NCBI GenBank assembly: GCA_026003195.1
Contig: BPGU01000002.1
Span: forward strand, 1,116,001-1,180,000
Reading direction: 5' to 3'
Source: Armatimonadota bacterium
GTDB lineage: Bacteria > Armatimonadota > HRBIN16
DNA length: 64,000 bases
The position numbers and the translations under genes were made by a program. The notes under the pieces were generated by a model. The model searched no databases, was not told the DNA's origin, and worked only from the letters and a program-made list of their open reading frames with translations. Shown here piece by piece: positions 27,709 through 35,372 of this stretch; the stretch's first letter is position 1, and every line of letters starts with the position of its first letter.

Positions 27709-27745
27709 ACACAGACGAGACAGAGCGTAGGAGGACGATGCGAAA

Positions 27746-28606
27746 ATGCGTTTGCTGGTCACAGGAAGCAACGGATTCATCGGACAGCAAATGGTGAAAC
27801 GGCTGATCGAGGAAGGATACACCCTTCGCACTTTCGACCGCACCGCTTGTGCCAGCAAAGACTGGGAGCATGTGGCAGGTGACCTGCGCGACGTGTATAC
27901 CGTTCGGAGATTGGTTCAGGGTGTGGACGCAGTGGTTCATCTGGGAGCAATGTCCAGTGACCGTCGCAACGCCGCCGATGAAGTGCTGGCGGTGAACGTG
28001 CAGGGCACATGGAACGTGCTACAAGCGTGTGCAGAGGCGGGTGTTGGGCGTGTGGTCTATTTCTCCAGCATCAACGCGCTGGGTTGTGTCGGCGGGTATC
28101 GTCCGCCGGAGTATCTCCCGCTGGATGACTTCCACCCACGCCATCCGATGACCCCCTACCAGCTGTCCAAGCATCTGGCGGAGGAGGTCTGTCGCAGCTA
28201 TACCGAGCGTTACGGCATCGTGACGATATGCTTCCGTCCCGTTTTCGTGCTCAACACGGCGCAACCATCCCCCTGGTGGCGGCGAGCACCTGCCGAGATG
28301 CGTGCGGAGTGGGGCAAAGATGAGCTGTGGGCATACGTGGACCTTCAGGACGTTTGCGATGCGGTGTTGCTTGCGCTCAAAGTGGATGGCGTTCAGCATG
28401 ACACCTTCTTGTTGAGCGCGAAAGACACCAGCGTCGAAATCCCCACAGCGGAACTGGTGCAGAAGTACTGGTCACATCTGCCCTGGCATGGCGACCTCCA
28501 CGCCTATGTAGCGGAAAACCCCTATCGCGCATTGATTGATACCTCCCATGCCGCTCAGGCACTGGGATGGGAAGCGAAGCGCTCGTGGAGAGATGCTTCG
28601 GGATAG
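27746..28606 (+). CDS. NAD-dependent epimerase/dehydratase (extended SDR)
   Basis: 286-residue extended short-chain dehydrogenase. The cofactor motif is LLVTGSNGFIGQQM; the catalytic pair is YQLSK with a Ser in YFSSINALG. Compared with UDP-glucose 4-epimerases (about 330 residues) it is short, so the substrate may be a smaller sugar or uronate. It stands alone, between divergent acnA and the chemotaxis operon. Confidence 0.88.
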   Translation: MRLLVTGSNGFIGQQMVKRLIEEGYTLRTFDRTACASKDWEHVAGDLRDVYTVRRLVQGVDAVVHLGAMSSDRRNAADEVLAVNVQGTWNVLQACAEAGVGRVVYFSSINALGCVGGYRPPEYLPLDDFHPRHPMTPYQLSKHLAEEVCRSYTERYGIVTICFRPVFVLNTAQPSPWWRRAPAEMRAEWGKDELWAYVDLQDVCDAVLLALKVDGVQHDTFLLSAKDTSVEIPTAELVQKYWSHLPWHGDLHAYVAENPYRALIDTSHAAQALGWEAKRSWRDASG

Positions 28607-28647
28607 TTTCCCCTGGGCTGGGCGCTCTTTAGGAAAAAAAACAAAGT

Positions 28648-28655
28648 GCCGATAA
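28648..28655 (+). promoter_or_regulatory. Sigma-28 (FliA) -10 element of the chemotaxis operon
   Basis: GCCGATAA is identical to the flagellar sigma-28 -10 consensus, 34 bp before the cheC start. A -35 (TAAA) is not clear; TTTAGG lies at about the right distance. The motif matches the gene content downstream, which raises its credibility. Confidence 0.6.
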
Positions 28656-28689
28656 TACGGATAGCCTAACGACAACAGGGATGAAGAGC

Positions 28690-29301
28690 ATGAGCGCCCA
28701 GCCACAATTTGCTCTCAGTCATGAACAGTATGACGCTCTGCGCGAAATCGCCAACATCGGGATGGGCAAAGCCTCTTCGGCACTCGCCGACCTGATTGGT
28801 ACCACCATCCTCATCAGCGTACCGCAGGCGGTTTGCGTATCCATCAGCGACCTTCCGAACGTTTTGCGCGACCCCGAGCAGGTGACCGCAGGTATCTACC
28901 TGCAGGTGACCGGAGAGGTGGCAGGGCACGCCACGTTCATCTTCGAGGTCGGCAGCGCGCATCGTCTTGCAGGGGCACTGCTGGGAATACAGGAGGTGAA
29001 TCTGGATGAAATCACCGCCTCCGCGCTGATGGAAATCGGCAACATCATGCTGAGCGCTTATCTCACCGCCATCAGCGATTTCACCGGGCTACAACTTCTA
29101 CCCAGCCCACCCGTGATGGCAGTGGATATGGGTTGCGCTATCCTCAGTGCGGTTATCGCCAACATGCAGAACCTGGACGATTACGCAGTGACCATTGCTA
29201 CCGATATTTACGATCCCCAGGGGCTGATTTCAGGTACGTTTGTCTTTCTGCCCGAGCCAGGCGGCATTCAGAGAATCCTCGAGTCTATAGGGATGGGTTA
29301 A
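28690..29301 (+). CDS. cheC: Chemotaxis protein CheC (CheY-P phosphatase)
   Basis: 203-residue CheC-family protein. It has both phosphatase helices: REIANIGMGKASSALADLI and LMEIGNIMLSAYLTAI, each with the Glu-x2-Asn catalytic pattern. It removes phosphate from CheY and binds CheD. I choose the ATG at 28690, with AGGG 9 bp upstream; one at 28681 leaves no spacing. First gene of the operon behind a sigma-28-like promoter. Next gene cheD starts 4 bp after the stop. Confidence 0.93.
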   Translation: MSAQPQFALSHEQYDALREIANIGMGKASSALADLIGTTILISVPQAVCVSISDLPNVLRDPEQVTAGIYLQVTGEVAGHATFIFEVGSAHRLAGALLGIQEVNLDEITASALMEIGNIMLSAYLTAISDFTGLQLLPSPPVMAVDMGCAILSAVIANMQNLDDYAVTIATDIYDPQGLISGTFVFLPEPGGIQRILESIGMG

Positions 29302-29305
29302 AAGG

Positions 29306-29833
29306 ATGAGCAGCAATCTCACGGTGGGGATGGGAGAGATACAGGTGGTTCGCGGTGCCGGTCACGTTTTAACCGCTCTGGGATTGGGCTCTTGTATTGG
29401 TGTATGTTTGTATGACCCTTTGACACGGGTGGCGGGCATGGTGCATGTGGTACTCCCCCAGAGTCCAGCGGATAAGAGGGGAGAGTTACCGGGCAAGTTC
29501 GCTGACACTGCGATACCGGCTATTGTGCAGAGCATGGTAGAGATGGGTGCCAGTGCTTCCCGGCTGAAAGCGGCAATCGCAGGAGGGGCACAGCTCTTTC
29601 AGTTTGGGGTGAGCAGCTCGCTGGATGTGGGGGCGCGCAACGCGGAAGCGGTCATCGCCGCCCTGCGGAACGCGGGCATCCCCCTGCTGGCAAAGGACGT
29701 GGGGGGCAGTGTGGGACGCACCCTCCGCCTGGTCTCGGATAATGGACTGGTGGTGGTGCGTACCATCGGCGGCGTAGAGCGCGAACTGGCGGTACTGGGC
29801 AGTATTCTAGCCTCTTCAGGGGTGGCAGCATGA
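29306..29833 (+). CDS. cheD: Chemoreceptor glutamine deamidase CheD
   Basis: 175-residue enzyme that deamidates receptor glutamines. The catalytic Cys30 is in GLGSCIGVCLYD and His47 in VAGMVHVVLP; IAGGAQLFQF and LLAKDVGGSVGRTLRL are other family landmarks. CheC, encoded next to it, binds and inhibits CheD. Its stop overlaps the HDOD gene start (ATGA). Confidence 0.95.
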   Translation: MSSNLTVGMGEIQVVRGAGHVLTALGLGSCIGVCLYDPLTRVAGMVHVVLPQSPADKRGELPGKFADTAIPAIVQSMVEMGASASRLKAAIAGGAQLFQFGVSSSLDVGARNAEAVIAALRNAGIPLLAKDVGGSVGRTLRLVSDNGLVVVRTIGGVERELAVLGSILASSGVAA

Positions 29834-30711
29834 ACGCAACAGGAACTTCCGAAAAACTGCAGCAGCTGGTGCAGACCATTCGGGACCTGCCAGCATTGCC
29901 TGAGGTGGTCGTGCGCGTGATGCGGATGGCGGAAGACCCTCGTTCGGACGCGCAGGGGATCGCGCGGGTGATCGCCACCGACCAGGCGATGGCGGCGCGT
30001 GTGCTCAAGCTCGCCAACTCCGCCTTTTACGGACTGCCACGCCGCGTCAGCACCCTCTCGGAGGCTGTGGTCATTCTGGGTTTCCGCACCATCAAGAACC
30101 TTGCTATCGCGGCATCTACCTTCGAACTGCTCAACCGTGAGATTGCAGGCTACTGGCTGCAGCGCGGGGAGCTCTGGCGGCACTCCCTTGCCTGTGCTAT
30201 CGGCGCACAACTGATCGCCCGAAGGGTGCGGTTACCCGTCTCTGAAGAGGCTTTCGTGGCTGGACTGCTGCATGACATCGGCAAGGTGGCGATTCACCTC
30301 TTCGTCCGCGAACAGTTTGACCAGATTATGGAACGTGCTTTGCAGGACCGCATCCCCTTTGTCGAGGCAGAGCAGGCGGTTCTGGGCTTCAATCATGCGA
30401 TGGCAGGTGGGCTCATCGCGGAGAAGTGGAACCTGCCCCCCCTGCTGGTCTCTGTCATCAAGTATCATCATCAACCGTCCAGCGCACCGGAAAAAGAGCC
30501 GATGATTTCTGTGGTGCATCTTGCTGACCTGCTCTCCATTACGATGGGCATCGGCATTGGCGGAGACGGACTGTATTACACCCTCGAAGAGGGCACGCTG
30601 GCGATGTTTCATCTGGAGCAGGCGGATATCGACGAGCTGTGCGAGCAGATGGTGGACCAGATGGCTCAAGCAGCGAATCTTCAGGAGCAACCGGAGGTCG
30701 CATTGCGGTGA
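29830..30711 (+). CDS. HDOD domain protein
   Basis: 293-residue HDOD-domain (degenerate HD hydrolase) protein. IRDLPALPEVVVRVMRM opens the domain; VLKLANSAFYGLPRRVSTLSEA and VILGFRTIKNLAIA follow; [15 protein letters not shown] keeps an HD pair. HDOD proteins act in signalling, often binding c-di-GMP or partners in motility. It sits in the middle of the operon, overlapping cheD and cheR, so it very likely works with the chemotaxis proteins. The biochemical role is not known. Confidence 0.88.
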   Translation: MNATGTSEKLQQLVQTIRDLPALPEVVVRVMRMAEDPRSDAQGIARVIATDQAMAARVLKLANSAFYGLPRRVSTLSEAVVILGFRTIKNLAIAASTFELLNREIAGYWLQRGELWRHSLACAIGAQLIARRVRLPVSEEAFVAGLLHDIGKVAIHLFVREQFDQIMERALQDRIPFVEAEQAVLGFNHAMAGGLIAEKWNLPPLLVSVIKYHHQPSSAPEKEPMISVVHLADLLSITMGIGIGGDGLYYTLEEGTLAMFHLEQADIDELCEQMVDQMAQAANLQEQPEVALR

Positions 30712-31517
30712 GAGGCACATTCTCTTCGGACGATTACCTGTGGTTCTGTGAACAGGTGCTGCGCCAAACGGGGCTAGACCTGCAGCAGTACAAGCGTCCG
30801 CAGATGGAGCGTCGCTTGCGCTCGATGGCAGAACGTGTGGGCGCGCGAAACCTCGAAGAGTACTGGAGGATACTGGAAAAAGACCGTCAGATCTTCACCC
30901 AGTTTATTGACCGAATCACCATCAATGTGTCCGAGTTGTTTCGCAACCCAGAGAAGTTCGAGGAACTCCGTCAGGTGATACTCCCCGAGATACGTCGTCT
31001 GGGTAGTCCGCTGAAAGTGTGGAGCGCAGGATGCTCGTATGGAGCGGAGCCCTATTCGCTCGCCATTCTGCTAGAGGAGATGCGTCCGCTCAACTACCAT
31101 ATCCTCGCCACCGATGTGGACGAAACCATCCTGAACAAAGCGCGAGAGGGCTACTTTGCCCCCGAAGACATGCGCAACGTGAACGCACAGTGGAAGCAGA
31201 AGTACTTCGTGCAGCAGGATAATCGCTATCAGGTCAAACCCGAGCTGAAACGGAACATTACCTTCCGCAAGCATAACCTGCTGGCAGACCCCTTCGACAG
31301 TGGCTTCCATCTGATTGTCTGTCGAAACGTAGTCATCTATTTTACCGAAGAGGCGAAGGACAGTCTGTACAGGCGGTTTTTCCAGTCTCTGGTGCCCGGC
31401 GGAGTGCTCTTCGTCGGCAGCACAGAGCGCATCTTCAACTATCGGGAACTGGGCTTCGAAATGCCTTTGTCGTTTTTCTACCGCAAGCCTGCGCTCGGCA
31501 TCAGCAGAGCAGCGTAA
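30708..31517 (+). CDS. cheR: Chemoreceptor methyltransferase CheR
   Basis: 269-residue SAM-dependent protein-glutamate O-methyltransferase. The N-terminal helical domain (YLWFCEQVLRQTGLDL) is followed by ITINVSELFRNPEKF, the SAM motif VWSAGCSYGAEPYSLAI, HILATDVDETILNKAREG and IVCRNVVIYFTEEAK. The start is the GTG at 30708, overlapping the HDOD stop (GTGA), with GGAGG 11 bp upstream; this fixes the N-terminus better than a farther in-frame ATG. The receptors are elsewhere. Confidence 0.94.
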   Translation: MRGTFSSDDYLWFCEQVLRQTGLDLQQYKRPQMERRLRSMAERVGARNLEEYWRILEKDRQIFTQFIDRITINVSELFRNPEKFEELRQVILPEIRRLGSPLKVWSAGCSYGAEPYSLAILLEEMRPLNYHILATDVDETILNKAREGYFAPEDMRNVNAQWKQKYFVQQDNRYQVKPELKRNITFRKHNLLADPFDSGFHLIVCRNVVIYFTEEAKDSLYRRFFQSLVPGGVLFVGSTERIFNYRELGFEMPLSFFYRKPALGISRAA

Positions 31518-31560
31518 ACATGGAATAACCCAACAGGAGGAACGCTAAGGGGGAACAGTG

Positions 31561-31926
31561 ATGGGCAAGAGGATACTGGTGACCGATGATGCGCTGTTTA
31601 TGCGCGTCACGCTGAAAAACATTCTCACGCAGCACGGCTACGAGGTCGTGGGTGAAGCGACCAACGGGCGCGAGTCGGTGGAGCTCTACAAGAACCTGAA
31701 ACCCGACCTGGTCACGATGGACATCACCATGCCCGAAATGGACGGTATCAGCGCGGTGCGCGAGATTAAGAAGATTGACCCGGAAGCGCGCATTGTAATG
31801 GTGACCGCCATGGGGCAGAAGAACCTGGTGGTGGAAGCGATTCAGGCAGGTGCGAAGGATTTCATCGTGAAGCCTTTCCAGCCTGAGCGCGTCATCGAGA
31901 GCGTGCAAAAACTGCTGGGCAACTGA
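31561..31926 (+). CDS. cheY: Chemotaxis response regulator CheY
   Basis: 121-residue single receiver domain. Phospho-acceptor Asp54 (TMDITMPEMDG), acidic pocket Asp9/Asp10, Thr82 and Lys104 (VKPF) are all present. It binds the flagellar switch when phosphorylated. Followed by cheX, so two phosphatases (CheC, CheX) for it are in the same operon. The preceding GTG is in frame but the ATG with AGGGGG upstream is preferred. Confidence 0.95.
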   Translation: MGKRILVTDDALFMRVTLKNILTQHGYEVVGEATNGRESVELYKNLKPDLVTMDITMPEMDGISAVREIKKIDPEARIVMVTAMGQKNLVVEAIQAGAKDFIVKPFQPERVIESVQKLLGN

Positions 31927-31939
31927 AAGGGGTCTGAAC

Positions 31940-32410
31940 ATGATGCGCGTCGAGTACATAAACCCGTTTGTCAGCGCCGCATACTCGGTGCTGGAGATGG
32001 TGCTGGGTATTCAGCCGGAGAAGGGGCAGCTGGCGATGCGCCCGGGCATTTTCACCACCCAGCAGTGCAGCATTGTGATGGGCGTCACGGGCAAAGTGGA
32101 AGGTTCAGTCATCTACGGCATGGCTCTGACCACCGCCGACAAGATAGCCTCCCACATGATTGGACAGCCTATCCGCACCTTTGACGCGCTGGCTGCGAGC
32201 GCGATCGCGGAGCTGGGCAACATGATCACGGGTAACGCCGCCGCGTTGCTCGCGGAAAAAGGTTACACCTGTGATATTTCACCTCCCAGTATCATCCGGG
32301 GAAGCAATGTCAAAATCTCCACCGTGAACACGCCCGCGCTGGTAGTACCCATTCTTCTGGGAGACTTTGGCTCTATCGAAATCAACGTCAGCTTGCAGGA
32401 GAGAAAATAA
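31940..32410 (+). CDS. cheX: Chemotaxis phosphatase CheX
   Basis: 156-residue CheX-like dimeric CheY-P phosphatase. It opens with RVEYINPFVSAAYSVLEMVLG and has the phosphatase helix AIAELGNMITGNAA with Glu-x2-Asn. Unlike CheC it has a single active helix. AAAGGGG precedes the start. It is 13 bp after cheY. Confidence 0.93.
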   Translation: MMRVEYINPFVSAAYSVLEMVLGIQPEKGQLAMRPGIFTTQQCSIVMGVTGKVEGSVIYGMALTTADKIASHMIGQPIRTFDALAASAIAELGNMITGNAAALLAEKGYTCDISPPSIIRGSNVKISTVNTPALVVPILLGDFGSIEINVSLQERK

Positions 32411-32411
32411 A

Positions 32412-32591
32412 GTGCGCATCGAAGACCGAGCGGCGATGACGCTTCTGACGTCGATACTGCGCAGCGAACAGCAGGGACAGGAATACCAGGTGAGGATGCT
32501 GCGCAAGACAATGGATGCCCAGCAGCAAACTGGCGAACAACTGGTGCAGATGATCGAGGATGCTGGGAAGCTGCTGGATATCCGAGCATAA
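32412..32591 (+). CDS. YjfB-like putative motility protein
   Basis: 59-residue protein starting with the GTG at 32412, immediately after the cheX stop. The sequence LTSILRSEQQGQEYQVRMLR and TMDAQQQTGEQLVQMIEDAG resembles the small YjfB family of putative motility proteins, with the Gln-rich helix-turn-helix-like pattern. No signal or membrane segment. Its location between cheX and cheW supports a motility link. The role of this family is unknown. Confidence 0.7.
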   Translation: MRIEDRAAMTLLTSILRSEQQGQEYQVRMLRKTMDAQQQTGEQLVQMIEDAGKLLDIRA

Positions 32592-32611
32592 CACCCTGAA
32601 GGAGGTCACCC

Positions 32612-33088
32612 ATGCCTCAGGAGGGACAGAATCTGTATGTGCAGGCGACGGTAGGCGGAGAAAGGGTGGGCTTTCCCGTCACTGCGGTGCGGGAAATCAT
32701 CCACGTTCCGCCCATCTCACGTGTGCCTCGCGCGCCCCGCTGGCTACAGGGTATAGCCGCTTTACGAGGAGCCACCATTCCCATCGTATGCCTTCGAGAG
32801 CGGTTTGGCATGGAGCTGACACCGCCTGACCCGCAGATGCGCGTGGTAGTGGCGGAAGTGTACGGACAGCCGGTAGGTTTCCTGGTGGATAGCGTCAGCA
32901 CGGTGCACCGCTTCGCCAAGGAGGATATCGAACCTCCTACCGCTCTTTTGCTCAACGAGCAGAATAACTACGTGCAGGCTATCGGGCATGACGGCGAAAC
33001 GCTGGTGCTTTTACTGAACCCAGACCGCCTCCTGGAGAAGAAACAGGTGGAACGCCTGAGCCATCTCTCCACGCCACAGGCAGCCTGA
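32612..33088 (+). CDS. cheW: Chemotaxis coupling protein CheW
   Basis: 158-residue CheW. The fold signatures are FPVTAVREIIHVPPISRVPRAP, LQGIAALRGATIPIVCLRERF and FLVDSVSTVHRF. It couples receptors to CheA. Last gene of the operon; cheA and cheB are not in the window. GGAGG precedes the ATG. Confidence 0.95.
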   Translation: MPQEGQNLYVQATVGGERVGFPVTAVREIIHVPPISRVPRAPRWLQGIAALRGATIPIVCLRERFGMELTPPDPQMRVVVAEVYGQPVGFLVDSVSTVHRFAKEDIEPPTALLLNEQNNYVQAIGHDGETLVLLLNPDRLLEKKQVERLSHLSTPQAA

Positions 33089-33113
33089 CGATCGCCCTCT
33101 CTTTCTCCCTCCT

Positions 33114-33128
33114 GCCTGCCCCACAGGC
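33114..33128 (+). terminator. Weak hairpin after the chemotaxis operon
   Basis: GCCTG (33114-33118) and CAGGC (33124-33128) form a short stem 26 bp after the cheW stop, with CCTCC/GGAGG as a possible outer stem. No T-run, so weak. Confidence 0.3.
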
Positions 33129-33167
33129 GGAAGGTGGAGGCTCCATTTCCCTCAGCATCTTGGGCGC

Positions 33168-33332
33168 AAAAAAAACGGCGGGGTAGCTAGCCCCGCCAAA
33201 TGCGCACAGTCTCCCGTGTTCGCTTGTTGTTGTGTAGAGGGTGCTGTTAAGCTTTTCATCATCGCCGCGAGAGAATAACCGGAGCGATGATTGCTGTCTA
33301 TCGCTTATCGTCGCGGCTTGTCCCTCTTTCCG
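33168..33332 (-). ncRNA. Candidate structured small RNA with intrinsic terminator
   Basis: On the minus strand a TATAAT (33344-33339) is followed by about 165 nt without an ORF, ending in a strong intrinsic terminator: stem GGCGGGG/CCCCGCC (33197-33177) then G and eight T (33175-33168). The body folds: AGAGGG (33327-33322) with CCCTCT (33241-33236), GCCGCGA (33317-33311) with TCGCGGC (33270-33264), and AGCGAT (33305-33300) with ATCGCT (33288-33283), making a rod with internal loops. No gene on that strand lies near to need the terminator. Not recognisable to me as tmRNA, SRP RNA, RNase P RNA or a typical 6S RNA. Confidence 0.6.
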
Positions 33333-33551
33333 CCTATTATTATATCATGGCTTTTGTTAAGAAAATGTTAAGGTTGAGATTTTTTGCACAAGAGAATTAC
33401 GAATTCAGGGCATATGGTTTCGCGAGTTCTGACAATATCCTTACTTATTTGTCATAGCGATAGAGAAAAACGGGCGTTCGAGCAGTGCAGATTGTTCTCA
33501 TTTTGACAGTTCGATGATGCTTGAGGGTGAAGCATTAGGCGACCAAAAGGA

Positions 33552-33696
33552 AGGTTGCTTCGGCACGGCGTGCCTCGCAAGGACACGAGAAAACGGCTCG
33601 GCAGGACTTCACCCTCCAGTGCGGTGTCATGCTGCGCGGCAGTGAAGCATCTCAAAGCGCCGTTACAGCAAGATTCTTCGCTTGCGCTGTATGACA
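33552..33696. repeat. Decayed palindromic repeats
   Basis: 33552-33584 resembles the right half of the repeat at 21661-21744, including CTCGCAAGGAC. Next to it, TGTCAT at 33625-33630 and ATGACA at 33691-33696 bound a 72-bp imperfect palindrome (GTGAAGCATCT against AGATTCTTCGC). Neither encodes protein. These are REP/MITE-type elements, probably old. Confidence 0.6.
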
Positions 33697-33979
33697 GCGA
33701 GGCGAGACAGCCTCGGCATCATCCTCAAATCATATTTTGACAAAGCAGTAGAACGCTAAATGTTGCCATAGATCACCCAGCGATTGAGAATCGCGGGCAA
33801 CACCACCATCTTCAGGAAAAGGTCTGACAAAGTAGTAGTCTGACTGGTTTTCGCATCTCGTTTTCTTCATCCATTACGATGGTGATACCAGCGTTTTAAC
33901 GAGAAAACCAGTTAGTCCTGGTCGCTAAATCACCCGGAAAACACTGTCGCCGGTATTGCGCGAAAATTGATTGATATGA
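33697..33979. other. AT-richer non-coding stretch with an inverted repeat
   Basis: No ORF of note. ACTGGTTTTC at 33843-33852 and GAAAACCAGT at 33903-33912 form a 10-bp inverted repeat with 50 bp between. TGACAAAGCAGTAG and TGACAAAGTAGTAG occur about 85 bp apart. I cannot assign a function. Confidence 0.4.
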
Positions 33980-33985
33980 TATAAT
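33980..33985 (+). promoter_or_regulatory. osmC -10 box
   Basis: TATAAT, 33 bp before the osmC ATG, with a possible -35 TTGCGC 18 bp upstream. GGGAGG precedes the start codon. Confidence 0.5.
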
Positions 33986-34018
33986 TAGTCAACAATAGAT
34001 GCACGAGGGAGGACTAGG

Positions 34019-34507
34019 ATGGCACACACCACCGAACCCGTATGGATGCATTTGAGCGCGGACGGAAAGCTGGAGGGCGGAATGCGCACACGCTTGCAGG
34101 TGCGTCACTTTGATCCTTTCTACAGCGACGAACCTCCTTCCTTTGGGGGACAAGATAGCGCTCCGAATCCCATGGAGCTGGTACTCGCAGCTCTCAATGG
34201 CTGTTTGACCGTGATGACGCAGGTGATTGCGCGGGAGAAGGGCATTGACATCCATGGAATCACCCTGCGTGCCGAGGGTTCCCTGGACCTGCGCGGCGCA
34301 ATGGGTGACCCTAGCGTACCACCCTATTTCCGCACGGTGCGCGAAAAGGTGGAGTTGGTTACCTCTGCCTCTGCCGAGCAAGTGCAGGCTTTACAGCAGG
34401 AGGTACAGCGCCGTTGCCCCGTTTACACCCTGCTGAAAGCGGCTGGGGTAGAGGTGCACAGTGAGTGGACTATCTCTGCACCTGTTGCCGAGTCTGCGAC
34501 ACCATAA
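34019..34507 (+). CDS. OsmC family protein (peroxiredoxin-like)
   Basis: 162-residue OsmC/Ohr-superfamily protein. The two conserved cysteines are in NPMELVLAALNGC and in RRCPVYTLL. Such proteins reduce organic hydroperoxides or act on other thiol-reactive stressors. Length and central helix are normal. It stands alone with its own promoter; a small terminator follows. Which subgroup (OsmC, Ohr or YhfA-like) cannot be decided. Confidence 0.9.
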   Translation: MAHTTEPVWMHLSADGKLEGGMRTRLQVRHFDPFYSDEPPSFGGQDSAPNPMELVLAALNGCLTVMTQVIAREKGIDIHGITLRAEGSLDLRGAMGDPSVPPYFRTVREKVELVTSASAEQVQALQQEVQRRCPVYTLLKAAGVEVHSEWTISAPVAESATP

Positions 34508-34532
34508 GAGAGGATGCTGGCACACCCTTTAT

Positions 34533-34554
34533 CCTGCCGCGCAAGCAGGTTTTT
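34533..34554 (+). terminator. Intrinsic terminator of osmC
   Basis: Stem CCTGC/GCAGG (34533-34537 with 34545-34549) followed directly by TTTTT (34550-34554), 26 bp after the stop codon. Confidence 0.55.
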
Positions 34555-34568
34555 CTGTAGAGAGGCAC

Positions 34569-34678
34569 GCTCCGTCGCCACTGTGACCTGCAGGATGTGA
34601 CGGAGCACACCCTTCCCCATAGCCGTATGTGTCACTGTAAGCCGAGAACCAATCACCCGGAGGCAGGGGGAAACAGTG
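34569..34678 (+). other. Structured leader upstream of the GH127 remnant
   Basis: Two nested hairpins: GCTCCGTC (34569-34576) with GACGGAGC (34599-34606), and CACTGT (34633-34638) with ACAGTG (34673-34678), the latter extended by GTGT/ACAC. No known riboswitch consensus was found. It may be the 5' leader of the following gene. Confidence 0.4.
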
Positions 34679-34721
34679 GGCACACCGCGAATCAAAGCGC
34701 AACCGACCGTGGAGGTATCCC

Positions 34722-35300
34722 ATGCCTGCAACGCCCGCTTGCGAGGTTCCCCAGCAGGCTCGCTTTCGCCTGGAAGGCTGGATCGGCGAACGCCCGCAAG
34801 CCAACTTGAATCAGGGGTTGTTGACCGCGCCTATCGCTAATCCGGCGATGTTGCAGATGTTTCGTGACCGCGACTGCCAGCCACGCCGTGCGCTGGTGCC
34901 GTGGGCAGGCGAGTTCGCCGGAAAATATCTCCTCTCCGCTGCTATCGCCGCGCGTCTTCGCCTGGACTTCCGCCTGCATGCCTGGCTGGGCGAACGAGAG
35001 CAGGCGGGGAAGGTATCGCTGTACCGGGGACCGATTTTGCTCGCGTACGACCAGCGTTTCAACGCCATGGACCCCGATGAGGTACCGACGCTCTCCTTAT
35101 CCAGCCTGCGTTATGCGGAGGAGCAGAAAACAGAAACGCCCCCGCCACTCTTGCTGCTTCGCTTCACGGGGACAGACGGGCGTGCTCTGCGATTGTGCGA
35201 CTTTGCCAGCGCGGGCGCAGCAGGTACGGTGTATCGCTCCTGGCTTCCCATGCGGGAAACCGCCCTGCCCGAAGAGATGCGCAGTCCGTTCGCCGTATAG
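34722..35300 (+). pseudogene. GH127-like remnant with the catalytic middle deleted
   Basis: 192-residue frame. Its first half (GWIGERPQANLNQGLL, MLQMFRDRDCQPRRALVPWAGEFAGKYL) looks like the N-terminus of a GH127-type beta-L-arabinofuranosidase. Near residue 80 it passes directly into what looks like a C-terminal beta domain (VSLYRGPILLAYDQRFNAM, DFASAGAAGTVYRSWLP). The several hundred residues carrying the (alpha/alpha)6 barrel and the catalytic and zinc Cys/Glu residues are missing. The frame is intact and GGAGG precedes the ATG, so a short protein may still be made. This reading rests on my memory of the family and needs an alignment. Confidence 0.6.
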
Positions 35301-35301
35301 A

Positions 35302-35331
35302 TTGACCGGAGACCGGTTTTGGTGATACACT
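35302..35331 (+). promoter_or_regulatory. Promoter of the nfeD-slipin operon
   Basis: TTGACC, 18-bp spacer, TACACT. The start would be near 35338, so the nfeD start must lie downstream, supporting the ATG at 35373. ACCGG/CCGGT with T4 inside the spacer could also end the preceding gene's transcript. Confidence 0.5.
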
Positions 35332-35372
35332 ATGGACGGAACCTTCCATTCTGGGAAAGGGACGGATGCAGT

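Noticed and set aside
33168-33332. 6S RNA, SRP RNA or tmRNA
   Set aside because: The rod fits loosely to 6S, but end pairing and central bubble are not clear; the SRP GGAA loop and tmRNA tag ORF are absent. Left as unclassified.
34555-34721. Cobalamin riboswitch
   Set aside because: Some CACTGT and GGAGGCAGGGGG strings looked similar, but the conserved B12 box and core pairings are not present in order.
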